The position numbers were made by a program, and so were the translations under genes. Shown in pieces: positions 44,487-53,313 of a stretch of DNA of 64,000 nucleotides (position 1 is the stretch's first letter; each line of letters starts with the position of its first letter). Under the pieces are notes generated by a model. That model was not told where the DNA came from. It did not search any database and worked only from the letters and a program-made list of their open reading frames with translations. This stretch comes from CADEEN01 sp963783785 (lineage in GTDB: Bacteria; Pseudomonadota; Gammaproteobacteria; Burkholderiales; Burkholderiaceae_C): positions 124,001 to 188,000 of the forward strand of contig CAWAOQ010000006.1 of assembly GCA_963783785.1 (NCBI GenBank), in the 5' to 3' direction.

Positions 44487-44837
44487 ATGAACCCGAGCAC
44501 CCTGCCGTTGCGCGCCGTGGCCGCCGACGTCTGCGTCGCGCCGCAACTCACCCCGGAGGCGATGGCCGAGGCCGCACGCGCGGGTTTTCGCAGCGTGGTC
44601 AACAACCGGCCCGACTTCGAGTTCGGGCCCGACCAGCCGACCAACGCATCGATCGAAGCCGCGGCCCGCGCCGCGGGGCTCGAGTACCGCTTCCTGCCGG
44701 TGGCGGGCAGCTTCCAGACGCCCGAGCAGATCGCCGCGTTCGCGCGCCTGCTCGAAGAACTGCCGAGGCCGATCCTGGCCTTCTGCCGCAGCGGCAATCG
44801 CTCGGCCAACCTGTTCATGCAGGCGCAGGCACGCTGA
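44487..44837 (+). CDS. TIGR01244/DUF442-type phosphatase or sulfurtransferase-like protein
   Basis: 116 residues. The cysteine phosphatase loop FCRSGNRSA (C-x5-R) and the lead-in GFRSVVNNRPDFEFGPDQPT match the beta-lactamase hydrolase-like protein phosphatase (BLH/TIGR01244) family. The Cys and Arg are intact. Members are linked to sulfide/sulfur handling when fused to persulfide dioxygenase; here it stands alone, 9 bp after yqeY. Confidence 0.85.
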   Translation: MNPSTLPLRAVAADVCVAPQLTPEAMAEAARAGFRSVVNNRPDFEFGPDQPTNASIEAAARAAGLEYRFLPVAGSFQTPEQIAAFARLLEELPRPILAFCRSGNRSANLFMQAQAR

Positions 44838-44943
44838 GCGACCCCGGCGTGCGCAAGCGCGCTGCGATTTGCGCCCCGGGCTTTCCCTGAGTGTGACGCT
44901 CGCGCCGCGTGGCGGGCCGCTGGACTGGATACATTGCGGCTGT

Positions 44944-44960
44944 CGACAGCGAGGCTGTCG
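44944..44960. promoter_or_regulatory. Dyad CGACAGC-GAG-GCTGTCG upstream of the TRAP genes
   Basis: A perfect 7-bp inverted repeat with 3-base spacer, 24 bp before the proposed dctQ start in a 146-bp spacer. Could be an operator or an mRNA hairpin near the ribosome-binding site; no U-tract follows. Confidence 0.4.
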
Positions 44961-44983
44961 CTTCTGTGCGTGAGGAATTCCCC

Positions 44984-45586
44984 GTGACCGCATTGCTCAA
45001 GCTCTCGGCTGGCGTCGACGCGCTCAGCCACCAGATCGGCCGGTTGATCCGCTGGCTGGTACTGGCGTCGGTGCTGATCAGCGCCGGCAACGCCATCATC
45101 CGCAAGCTGTTCAACATCAGCTCGAACGCGTTCCTCGAGATCCAGTGGTACCTGTTCGCCGGCGTCTTCCTGCTCGGTGCGGGCTTCGCTTTCATGCGCA
45201 ACGTGCACGTGCGCATCGACTTCATCTCATCGAAGCTGTCCAAGCGCACCAACGCCATCATCGACATCGCCGGGATCGTCGTCTTCCTGATCCCGCTGAG
45301 CCTGATCATGGTCTGGCTGAGCTGGCCGCTGTTCTCCACCGCGCTGACCACCGGCGAGATGTCGCAGAACGCCGGCGGCCTGATCCGCTGGCCGGCCTAC
45401 CTGCTGATGCCATTGGGATTCAGCCTGCTGCTGATCCAGGCGGTCTCCGAACTGGTCAAGCGCATCGCCTTCCTGCGCGGGTTGCGTGATGAGCCGATGA
45501 GCTTCGAAAGCGGCAAGAGCGACGACGAATTGCTGGCCGAAGAACTGGCCGCCGAGGCGGCGAAGAAACTGGCTGGAGACAAGTAG
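44984..45586 (+). CDS. dctQ: TRAP transporter small membrane subunit (DctQ)
   Basis: 200 residues (GTG start, MTALLKLSAGVDALSHQIGR). Four membrane helices; the family region WYLFAGVFLLGAGFAFMRNVHVRID is split here as WYLFAGVFLLGAG and FAFMRNVHVRIDFISS, with the usual HVRID motif. Partner of DctM in sodium-driven uptake of carboxylates or similar acids. The C-terminus (ELAAEAAKKLAGDK) is charged. Stop is adjacent to the dctM ATG. Upstream in-frame starts exist. Confidence 0.9.
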   Translation: MTALLKLSAGVDALSHQIGRLIRWLVLASVLISAGNAIIRKLFNISSNAFLEIQWYLFAGVFLLGAGFAFMRNVHVRIDFISSKLSKRTNAIIDIAGIVVFLIPLSLIMVWLSWPLFSTALTTGEMSQNAGGLIRWPAYLLMPLGFSLLLIQAVSELVKRIAFLRGLRDEPMSFESGKSDDELLAEELAAEAAKKLAGDK

Positions 45587-47415
45587 ATGGAAGCCTCGTT
45601 CCTCGCCCAGAACTTCGTCCCGCTGATGTTCGCGGGCCTGTTCGTCTTCCTGCTGTCGGGCATTCCGGTGGCCTTCGGCCTGGCCGCCACCGGCCTGTTC
45701 TTCGCCTTCATCGGCATCGAGGCCGGCATGTTCGGCACCAACATGTTGCAGGCGCTGCCGCTGCGCGTGTTCGGCATCATGCAGAACGACACGCTGCTGG
45801 CGATCCCGTTCTTCACGCTGATGGGCATCATCCTCGAGCGCTCGGGCATGGCCGAGGCCCTGCTCGAAACCGTCGGCCAGGTGTTCGGCCCGGTGCGCGG
45901 CGGCCTGGCCATCGCGGTGATCCTGGTCGGCGCGCTGCTGGCCGCCACCACCGGCGTGGTGGCGGCGGCGGTGATCTCGATGGGCCTGATCTCGCTGCCG
46001 ATCATGCTGCGCTACGGCTACAACCGCACCATCGCCACCGGCACCATCACCGCGTCGGGCACGCTGGCGCAGGCCATCCCGCCGTCGCTGGTGCTGATCG
46101 TGCTGGCCGACCAGCTCGGCCGCTCGGTCGGCGACATGTACGCCGGCGCGCTGCTGCCGGGGCTGATGCTGGTCGGCCTGTACCTCGGGTTCATCGCCCT
46201 GGTGGCGATCTTCAAGCCCCAGTGGGTGCCGGCGCTGCCCGCCGAAGCGCGCATCTACCGCGAGCCCAACGGCGCCAGCGGCCACCGTTCGCTGCTGGCG
46301 CTGTTTGCGGTTTGCGGCGTGGCTGGCTACGCCTGGTCGCGCGTGCACCAGAGCGTGATCAATCCGCTGATCGGACGCGACCTGCCGGCGCCGGGCGACG
46401 AGATCTTCATCCTGTCGATGACGGTGGCTTCGCTGCTGGCGCTGGCGCTGGCGCTGGTGAACAAGTTCCTGAAGATCGGCCTGCTGTCGCGCCTGACCGA
46501 GCAGGTCACGTTCGTGCTGATCCCGCCGCTGGTGCTGATCTTCCTGGTGCTCGGCACCATCTTCCTCGGCATCGCCACCCCCACCGAAGGCGGCGCGATG
46601 GGCGCGCTCGGCGCGCTGCTGATGGCCGGGGGCCGCGGCAAGCTGACCAAGGCGATGCTGATCCAGGCGCTGGACAACACCGCCAAGCTGTCGTGCTTCG
46701 TGCTCTTCATCCTGGTCGGCTCGACGGTGTTCAGCTTCACCTTCAACGCCGCCGACGGGCACATCTGGGTCGAGCACCTGTTCAAGGACATGCCCGGCGG
46801 CGCGATGGGCTTCCTGATCGTCGTCAACATCCTGGTGTTCATCCTCGGCTGCTTCATCGACTTCTTCGAGATCGCGTTCATCGTGATCCCGATCCTGGCG
46901 CCGGTGGCCGACAAGATCCTGCCCGGGCTGCTGCCCGCCGGCACACCGGCGGACATGACGCTGATCTGGTTCGGCGTGATCGTCGCGATGAACCTGCAGA
47001 CCTCGTTCCTGACGCCACCGTTCGGCTTTGCGCTGTTCTACCTGCGCAGCGTGGCGGCCAAGAACGACTACAAGGACGTCGTCACCGGCGAGACTGATCC
47101 CGGCAGTGCAGACGAGCCAGATCTACAAGGGCTCGATCGCCTTCATCTGCGTGCAGCTGGTGATGGTGGCGGCGCTGATCGTCTTCCCGGCGCTGGTGAC
47201 GGGCGGCATCGAGAAGACCGTCGACATCGACGCCGACAAGGCGCTGCAGATGATGCAGGACAAGTCCACCGCCGACCGCGGCGCAGCCGCACGTTGCCGG
47301 GCCGGACGCGGGCGCCTCTGCGGCCTCGGCCAGCGAAGGCGCTGGCAGCGAGAAGGACGACCCGATGAAGGGGTTGCTCGAGTCGATGAAGAAGGACGAG
47401 GCCAAGAAGCCCTGA
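45587..47415 (+). CDS. dctM: TRAP transporter large membrane subunit (DctM; two frameshifts near the 3' end, probably sequencing errors)
   Basis: About 608 residues after removing extra bases near 47095 and 47285. At least 12 membrane helices; DctM signatures include GIPVAFGLAATGLFFAFIG, SGTLAQAIPPSLVLIVLAD and FLGIATPTEGGAMGALGAL. The end reads QIYKGSIAFICVQLVMVAA then a Ser/Ala linker and SMKKDEAKKP. An insert of about 120 residues in the middle of the protein is typical of the larger TRAP-M subgroup. The partner dctP is convergent. Confidence 0.9.
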
Positions 47416-47523
47416 CCGGCGGCCGCGGCGCGTTCACGCGCAGCCGCCTCGCCGAAGGTCCGCCGCGCGCTTGGCGTCTCATGAGTCCGGCGAGGCGCGC
47501 TCGGCGCGTGCGCGGCCGGCGGC

Positions 47524-48609
47524 TCAGAGCTTCTGCGATCTGCATGAAGTCGTCGAAGCGGTTCTCGGTGAAGCGGAACCACAGGTTCTGGTCGCGGCGG
47601 AAGGTCGAGTAGTCGTCGTAGATCTTCTTCCACGCCGGGTTGCTGGCATTGAGTTCGGCATAGACCTCCATCGCCGCCTTGAACGACGCATCCATCACGT
47701 CCTTCGGGAAGGCGTGCAGCTTGGCGCCCGCCGCCACCAGTTGCTTCAGCGCAGCCGGGTTGCGGCCGTCGTACTTGGCCTGCATGTCGACGTGGGCGTT
47801 GGCCGCGGCGTTCTCGACGATGGCCTTGTACTCGGGCGTCAGCGCGTCGTAGGCCTTCTGGTTGACGTACAGCGACAGCTGCGGGCCACCTTCCCACCAG
47901 CCCGGGTAGTGGTAGTGCGGCGCCACCTTGTGCAGGCCGAGCTTGAAGTCGTCGTACGGGCCGACCCACTCGGCCGCATCGATGGTGCCCTTCTCCAGCG
48001 CCTGGTAGATCTCGCCGCCGGGGATGTTCTGCGGCACCGCGCCGATCTGCTCGAGCACCTTGCCGCCGAAGCCGCCGATGCGCATCTTCAGGCCCTTCAT
48101 GTCGGCGAGCGACGTTGATCTGCTTGCGGAAGAAGCCGCCCATCTGCGCGCCGGTGTTGCCCATCGGGAAGTTGACGATGTTCGACTTGGCGTAGAACTC
48201 GCGCAACAGCTTCAGGCCGTTGCCTTCGAACATCCAGGCCGTCATCTGGCGGCTGTTCAGGCCGAACGGGATGGCGCAGTCGAGCGCGTAGGTCGGGTCC
48301 TTGCCGAAGAAGTAGTACGGCGCGGTGTGCGCCGGCTTCGACCGTGCCGTTGCCACGCCGTCGAGCACGCCGAAGGCGGGCATCAGTTCGCCACCGGCGT
48401 GGGTGGAGATCTGGAACTTGCCGCCGGTCATCGCGCCGACCTGCTTGGCGAATTCGTCGGCGGCGCCGAAGATCGTGTCGAGCGACTTTCGGGAAGCTCG
48501 AGGCCAGGCGCCAGCGGATGTTGGCCTGGGCGTGCACGATGGCGGGAGCCATGCCCGTGGCAAGCACGCCGGCCAGGCCGGCACCCTGTACGAAGGAACG
48601 ACGTTCCAT
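47524..48609 (-). CDS. dctP: TRAP transporter solute receptor (DctP; three frameshifts, probably sequencing errors)
   Basis: About 360 residues after removing extra bases near 48487, 48113 and 47539. Twin-arginine-like or Sec leader (MERRSFVQGAGLAGVLATGM ... AIVHA), then RWRLASSFPKSLDTIFGAAD, GGFFRKQINSLADMKGLKMR, YYFFGKDPTYALDCAIPFG, and the end FTENRFDDFMQSQKL. Belongs to the TakP/DctP group that often binds 2-oxo acids or similar monocarboxylates. A good ribosome-binding site (AGGAG) precedes the ATG. Convergent with dctQM. Confidence 0.88.
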
Positions 48610-48724
48610 GAATCGATCTCCTAAAGGATTGGGCACAAGCCCGGACAAGGAAACACCCGGCATTCTAGGCAGCACGCGCCCGCCGCCACGCCGCGGGTTT
48701 TCCCAAGCGGGCCGCGGGGAACCT

Positions 48725-50104
48725 TCAGGCGCCGGCCACCTTCATGCGCTCGACCAGCATCGAACCGACGGTCTTGCTGCCGTAGGTGTAGGTGTCGGCG
48801 CCGAGGGCAACGATGTTCTTCAGCATCTCGCGCAGGTTGCCGGCGATCGTGACCTCGTGCACCGGATGCACCAATTTGCCGCGCTCGACCCAGAAGCCGG
48901 CGGCGCCGCGCGAGTAATCACCGGTAACGTAGTTGACGCCCTGGCCCATCAGCTCGATCACGAACAGGCCGCGGTGCAGCTTGGCCAGCATCGCGTCGAG
49001 GTTGTCGCCGGGCTTCGTCAGGCGGCTCGTGAGCGTCAGGTTGTGCGAGCCGCCGGCGTGGCCGGTGGTCTTCATGCCGAGCTTGCGCGCCGAGTAGCAG
49101 GACAGGAAGTAGCCCTGCACGATGCCGGCCTTGACCACGTCGCGCACGCGGGTGGCGACGCCCTCGTCGTCGAACGGCGCGCTGCCCTTGCCTTTGACGA
49201 CATGCGGATCTTCACGCAGATCGAGGTGGGCAGCCATCGCCGGCTGGCCCAGGCTGCCTTCCAGGAAGCTCGACTTGCGGTAGAGCGAGCCGCCCGAGGT
49301 CGCCTGCACGAATGCGCCGAGCAGCCCGGCAGCCAGCGAAGACTCGAACAGCACCGGCACCTCGCAGGTGGCGACCTTGCGCGACGCCAGGCGCGACAGC
49401 GCCCGCTCGGCGGCATAGCGGCCCACCGCTTCGGGTGCCGCGAGGTCACGGGCGTCGCGCATCGAGCTGTACCAGTAGTCGCGCTGCATGTCGGGTTCGC
49501 GCCTGCCGGTCGGGCGCGACGCGATCGGCGCCACCGACAGCGAGTGCCGCGAACTGGCATAGCCGCCACGAAAACCGCGCGTGTTGCCCATGAAGAAGTG
49601 CGACTGCTGGGCGCTCACGCCGGCACCCTCGGAATTGGTGATGCGCCGATCGGTGCCGAGCGCCGCCGCTTCGCAGCGCAGCGCCAGCGCAGCCGCTGCC
49701 TCGGCATCGATGGCCCAGGGATGGAACAGGTCGAGGTCGCGCTCGGCCGCAGCGGCGCTGGCCAGGTCGGCCGCGTCGGGCAGGCCGGCCGCCGGGTCCT
49801 CGGCCGTGAAGCGCGCGATGTCGTAGGCCGCCTGCACCGTCTGCTCGATCGCCGCACGCGAAAAGTCCGACGTGCTGGCATTGCCACGGCGCTGGCCGAC
49901 ATAGACGGTGACGCCGAGCGACTTGTCGCGATTGCGCTCGACGTTCTCGAGTTCGCCCATGCGCGCCGACACCGACAGGCCCACCCCTTCCGACACCTCG
50001 GCGCCGGCATCGCTGGCACCGGCGCTGCGGCTCATCGCCAGCGTGTCTTCGACGATCTGCCGGAACTGGTCGCGGGTGTAGGCAAAGCCGGTGTGTCTTG
50101 TCAT
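48725..50104 (-). CDS. pmbA: Metalloprotease PmbA/TldE
   Basis: 459 residues, TldE/PmbA family: SARMGELENVERNRDKSLGV, TGHAGGSHNLTL and GVNYVTGDYSRGAAGFWVERG are characteristic. TldE is the non-catalytic partner of TldD in peptide maturation (microcin, CcdA). tldD is not in the window. Divergent from yjgA, the arrangement common in proteobacteria. Confidence 0.95.
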   Translation of the reverse strand: MTRHTGFAYTRDQFRQIVEDTLAMSRSAGASDAGAEVSEGVGLSVSARMGELENVERNRDKSLGVTVYVGQRRGNASTSDFSRAAIEQTVQAAYDIARFTAEDPAAGLPDAADLASAAAAERDLDLFHPWAIDAEAAAALALRCEAAALGTDRRITNSEGAGVSAQQSHFFMGNTRGFRGGYASSRHSLSVAPIASRPTGRREPDMQRDYWYSSMRDARDLAAPEAVGRYAAERALSRLASRKVATCEVPVLFESSLAAGLLGAFVQATSGGSLYRKSSFLEGSLGQPAMAAHLDLREDPHVVKGKGSAPFDDEGVATRVRDVVKAGIVQGYFLSCYSARKLGMKTTGHAGGSHNLTLTSRLTKPGDNLDAMLAKLHRGLFVIELMGQGVNYVTGDYSRGAAGFWVERGKLVHPVHEVTIAGNLREMLKNIVALGADTYTYGSKTVGSMLVERMKVAGA

Positions 50105-50170
50105 GTGGGGGTTGGGACCATCGTCGAGAGCTGCGAACTATCATACCGAGCAGCCCTTGAACGATTGCGC

Positions 50171-50710
50171 ATGACCCGTTTTGTCCCCATCGCCGAGAAC
50201 GACGCCGAGACCGGCTTCGAGCGTCCGAGCAAGACCGCGCTGAAGAAGCAGGCGCACGACCAGCAGGCGCTTGGCGAGGCGCTGGCAGCGCTGCCCGACA
50301 CACGGCTGGCCGCGATCGAGATGCCCGAGGCACTGCGCGACGCACTGCTCGAGTACCAGCGCACCCGCTCGCACGAAGGCCGCCGCCGCCAGCGCCAGCA
50401 CATCGGCAAGCTGATGCGCCAGGCCGATCTCGCACCGTTGCAGGAGGCCGTTGCCGAGGCGCAGCTCGGCCGGGCGCACGATTCGCTGGCGCTGCACCGT
50501 GCCGAGCACTGGCGCGTCGAACTGGTGGCCAACGACGAGGCACTGACGCGCTGGCTCGCCGAGCATCCGGCCACCGACGCGCAACGCCTGCGCACGCTGA
50601 TCCGCAATGCGCGCAAGGACGCCGCCTTGCCACCCGAACAGCGGCACGGCCGGGCCTGGCGCGAGTTGTTCCAGTTCCTCAAACCCGTGCTGGTGGCCTC
50701 CAATGAGTGA
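50171..50710 (+). CDS. yjgA: Ribosome-associated protein YjgA/DarP
   Basis: 179 residues from MTRFVPIAENDAETGFERPS. The motif SKTALKKQAHDQQALGEALA and the alpha-helical body with RRRQRQHIGKLMRQ match DUF615 (YjgA/DarP), a 50S assembly factor. Starts 66 bp from the pmbA start, head-to-head, and its end overlaps mog by 8 bases. Confidence 0.94.
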   Translation: MTRFVPIAENDAETGFERPSKTALKKQAHDQQALGEALAALPDTRLAAIEMPEALRDALLEYQRTRSHEGRRRQRQHIGKLMRQADLAPLQEAVAEAQLGRAHDSLALHRAEHWRVELVANDEALTRWLAEHPATDAQRLRTLIRNARKDAALPPEQRHGRAWRELFQFLKPVLVASNE

Positions 50711-51293
50711 TCACGACCGCGTCAAGATCGGCCTGCTGTCGGTGAGCGACCGCGCCTCGGCCGGGGTCTACGAAGACAAGGGCCTGCCGGCGTTGCAGGC
50801 CTGGCTCACGCGCGCGCTGCGCAACCCGATCGAGTGGGACGCCCGCGTGATCCCCGATGAAGAAGATGCCATCGCCGAGGCGCTGACCGAACTGGTCGAC
50901 CGTCACCATTGCCACCTGGTGCTGACCACCGGCGGCACCGGCCCGGCGCCGCGCGACGTGACCCCCGAAGCCACGCTGGCAGTCGCCGACAAGGTGATGC
51001 CGGGCTTTGGCGAGCAGATGCGGCAGATCAGCCTGCACTTCGTGCCGACCGCGATCCTGTCGCGGCAGATCGCCGTGATCCGCAAGCAGTGCCTGATCGT
51101 CAATCTGCCGGGGCAGCCGAAGTCGATCGCCGAAACCCTGGAGGGCTTGCCCTCGGCTTCGCCGCCGGTGCATGGGATCTTTGCGGCTGTGCCCTATTGC
51201 ATCGATCTGATCGGTGGTCCTTATCTGGAGACCGACGATTCGGTGTGCAAGGCGTTTCGGCCGAAGTCTGCTTTGCGCGCTGCGCGGGGGTAG
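50703..51293 (+). CDS. mog: Molybdopterin adenylyltransferase
   Basis: 196 residues from MSDHDRVKIGLLSVSDRASA. MoaB/Mog fold with TTGGTGPAPRDVTPEAT (MPT-binding GGTG loop) and NLPGQPKSIAETLEG. Adenylates molybdopterin before molybdenum insertion. The start lies inside the end of yjgA (8-base overlap). The stop TAG at 51291-51293 coincides with the outer edge of the inverted-repeat element. Confidence 0.95.
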   Translation: MSDHDRVKIGLLSVSDRASAGVYEDKGLPALQAWLTRALRNPIEWDARVIPDEEDAIAEALTELVDRHHCHLVLTTGGTGPAPRDVTPEATLAVADKVMPGFGEQMRQISLHFVPTAILSRQIAVIRKQCLIVNLPGQPKSIAETLEGLPSASPPVHGIFAAVPYCIDLIGGPYLETDDSVCKAFRPKSALRAARG

Positions 51294-51339
51294 TTCTTCT
51301 CTTGCCACGTCGGCGCCGGGGGTGCCCCGGCGGGCAGTC

Positions 51340-51369
51340 ACTTTCTCTTTGCTGGCTCAAAGAGAAAGT
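51340..51369. repeat. Left-arm internal hairpin (ACTTTCTCTTTG / CAAAGAGAAAGT)
   Basis: A perfect 12-bp stem with loop CTGGCT. The purine half AAAGAGAAAG is repeated once more at 51374-51383, so an alternative pairing with the same pyrimidine strand is possible. Confidence 0.85.
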
Positions 51370-51632
51370 AACCAAAGAGAAAGAGCCCGAACACCCATTT
51401 TTGGGTTTGTCCGCGCGATGCGTCGTCTGTTCGCCCGCACACCCAGGGGATGTCCGGGCTTTCGTGCGATTGCACCGAGCCACCCGCACCTGTGTCGTGG
51501 CCCAAGCGCGGTGCGCCGCGCTGCAATCGCAACTCGAGCCCGTACCGGGTCAGGCCTTGCGGCAGGACACGGCGCATCAAGCGAGACCGCAGGCGCGAAT
51601 GAGCACGTGTTCAGGCGCTCTTTCTTTCGGTT

Positions 51633-51662
51633 ACTTTCTTTCTGAGCCACCAGAAAGAAAGT
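51633..51662. repeat. Right-arm internal hairpin (ACTTTCTTTCTG / CAGAAAGAAAGT)
   Basis: A perfect 12-bp stem with loop AGCCAC. Compared with the left-arm hairpin in inverted alignment, two base pairs differ and both changes are compensated (C-G to T-A and T-A to C-G). Confidence 0.85.
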
Positions 51663-51709
51663 GACTGCCCGCCGGGGCACCCCCGGCGCCGACTCGGCAA
51701 GAGAAGAAC

Positions 51710-52750
51710 CTACACCACAACCGGCTCAGGCTCCAGCCGAATGCCAAAGCGCCCGTACACACTCTCCTGAATCGCCCGCGCCAGCGTCAACACCTCCGCG
51801 CCCGACGCGCCACCGCGATTGACGAGCACCAGAGCCTGCTTCTCGTAGACGCCGGCACGGCCGATCGACTTGCCCTTCCAGCCGCAGGCGTCGATCAGCC
51901 ACCCGGCTGCCAACTTGATCGAGCCGTCCGGCAACGGGTAGTGCACCACCTCGGGATCGCGGCCGATGATGTCGCGGCACTGCTCGGCGCTGACCACCGG
52001 ATTCTTGAAGAAGCTGCCGACGTTGCCGATGACGGCCGGGTCGGGCAGCTTGGCGCGGCGGATCGCGCAGACCCAGTCGAACACCGTCTGCGCATCGGGC
52101 GCGTGGTTGCCCGTCTCCTGCATCTTGCGTTCGAGCTCGAGGTAGCCGAGCACCGGCTGCCATGGCCGCGGCAGGCGAAAGCGCACGCGCGTGATCACGC
52201 CCTTGCCGGCGAGATCGCGCTTGAACACGCTGTCGCGGTAGCCGAAGTGGCACATCGGTGCATCGAGCGTGACGCTGCGTCCGGTGACCAGGTCGACGAC
52301 GTCGAGCGAGTGGAAACGGTCTTTCAGCTCGACGCCGTAGGCACCGATGTTCTGCACCGGCGCCGCCCCGACCGAGCCCGGGATCAGCGCCAGGTTCTCC
52401 AGCCCGGGCCAGCCCTGGGCCAGCGTCCAGGCCACCGTGTCGTGCCAGTTCTCGCCGGCGCCGGCCTCGACGATCCAGGCGTCGGGCCGCGTCTCGACCA
52501 GGCGTCGGCCACGCACTTCGACTTTCAGCACCACCGCGTCCGGGTCGCGCGCGAAGATCACGTTGCTGCCGCCACCGAGGATGAACTTCGGGGCGCGCCC
52601 GAGGTCGGGGTGGTCGATGACGCGGCGCAGCGCCGCGTCGCTGTCGATGCGCACCAACGTGTGCGCCTGCGCCGGCAAGCCGAAACTGTTGAATGTGCGC
52701 AGGTTCACACCGTGTTCGATCGGCAATTGAGTCGCAGCGGGCGTCGGCAT
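51710..52750 (-). CDS. murB: UDP-N-acetylenolpyruvoylglucosamine reductase
   Basis: 346 residues from MPTPAATQLPIEHGVNLRTF. FAD-binding motif FILGGGSNVIFA, catalytic region IPGSVGAAPVQNIGAYGVE, YRDSVFK, and GSFFKNPVVS with the proton-donor Ser. E. coli-type (type I) MurB by length. Reduces UDP-GlcNAc-enolpyruvate to UDP-MurNAc. Its TAG lies at the outer edge of the inverted-repeat element. Confidence 0.96.
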   Translation of the reverse strand: MPTPAATQLPIEHGVNLRTFNSFGLPAQAHTLVRIDSDAALRRVIDHPDLGRAPKFILGGGSNVIFARDPDAVVLKVEVRGRRLVETRPDAWIVEAGAGENWHDTVAWTLAQGWPGLENLALIPGSVGAAPVQNIGAYGVELKDRFHSLDVVDLVTGRSVTLDAPMCHFGYRDSVFKRDLAGKGVITRVRFRLPRPWQPVLGYLELERKMQETGNHAPDAQTVFDWVCAIRRAKLPDPAVIGNVGSFFKNPVVSAEQCRDIIGRDPEVVHYPLPDGSIKLAAGWLIDACGWKGKSIGRAGVYEKQALVLVNRGGASGAEVLTLARAIQESVYGRFGIRLEPEPVVV

Positions 52751-52804
52751 GGCAGAATTTTCACCGATCATCGGCACGTGCCGGCCCTGAATCGCTTTTG
52801 ACCC

Positions 52805-53308
52805 ATGCCCAGCTTCGATACCGTTCTCGAACCCGACTTCGTGGAGTTGCGCAATGCCGTGGAGCAGAGCAACAAGGAGATCGGCACGCGCTTCGATTTC
52901 AAGGGCTCGAGCGCGAAGATCGACCTGACCGAAAAGAGCAGCAAGGAGCGCGAGTTGATGCTGCATGCCGACAGCGATTTCCAGATCGGCCAGGTCAAGG
53001 ACATCCTGCTGGCCAAGCTGGCCAAGCGCGGCGTCGACGTTCGTTTCCTCGACGACAGCGCCAAGATCGAGAAGGCCGGCGGTGACAAGGTGCGCCAGCC
53101 GGTGCACGTGAAGTGCGGCATCGACAGCGAGCTGGGCAGGAAGATCCAGACGCTGGTCAAGCAGAGCAAGCTCAAGGTGCAGGCCGCGATCCAGGGCGAC
53201 ACGGTGCGCATCACCGGCGCCAAGCGCGACGAATTGCAGAGCGTGATCGCACTGCTGCGCCGCGAGATCACCGAAGTGCCGCTCAAGTTCGACAATTTCC
53301 GCGACTGA
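52805..53308 (+). CDS. yajQ: YajQ family nucleotide-binding protein
   Basis: 167 residues starting MPSFDTVLEPDFVELRNAVE, two ferredoxin-like domains; GTRFDFKGSSAKIDLTEK and the C-terminal LLRREITEVPLKFDNFRD are hallmark YajQ. Some members bind cyclic di-GMP. Divergent from murB, next to the retropepsin-like gene (5-bp gap). Confidence 0.95.
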   Translation: MPSFDTVLEPDFVELRNAVEQSNKEIGTRFDFKGSSAKIDLTEKSSKERELMLHADSDFQIGQVKDILLAKLAKRGVDVRFLDDSAKIEKAGGDKVRQPVHVKCGIDSELGRKIQTLVKQSKLKVQAAIQGDTVRITGAKRDELQSVIALLRREITEVPLKFDNFRD

Positions 53309-53313
53309 CCAAG

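Larger units (their letters stand above)
51291..51712. repeat. Palindromic inverted-repeat element filling the mog-murB spacer
   Basis: Two ~105-bp arms (51291-51394 and 51607-51712) in inverted orientation flank a ~210-bp centre. Each arm, read inwards, has TAG(G)TTCTTCTCTTGCC, an 8-bp GC hairpin CGCCGGGG-GTG-CCCCGGCG, a 12-bp hairpin of pyrimidines against purines, and a further copy of the purine strand. The centre has no convincing protein; it contains the dyad GCGATTGCA (51466) / TGCAATCGC (51522). No transposase and no target duplication are visible. I do not recognise it as a named family; similar intergenic palindromes may occur in other Burkholderiales. Confidence 0.85.

Noticed and set aside
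47123..47523. Extension of the dctP reading frame past its family end into sequence antisense to dctM
   Set aside because: One extra base at about 47539 hides the true stop; restoring it gives the family-like end FMQSQKL and TGA at 47526-47524.
51296..51700. Short open frames within the inverted-repeat element, both strands
   Set aside because: They run across the hairpins, are low-complexity (RESNQRE-, RRRGKRR-like), lack ribosome-binding sites and are explained by the repeat itself.
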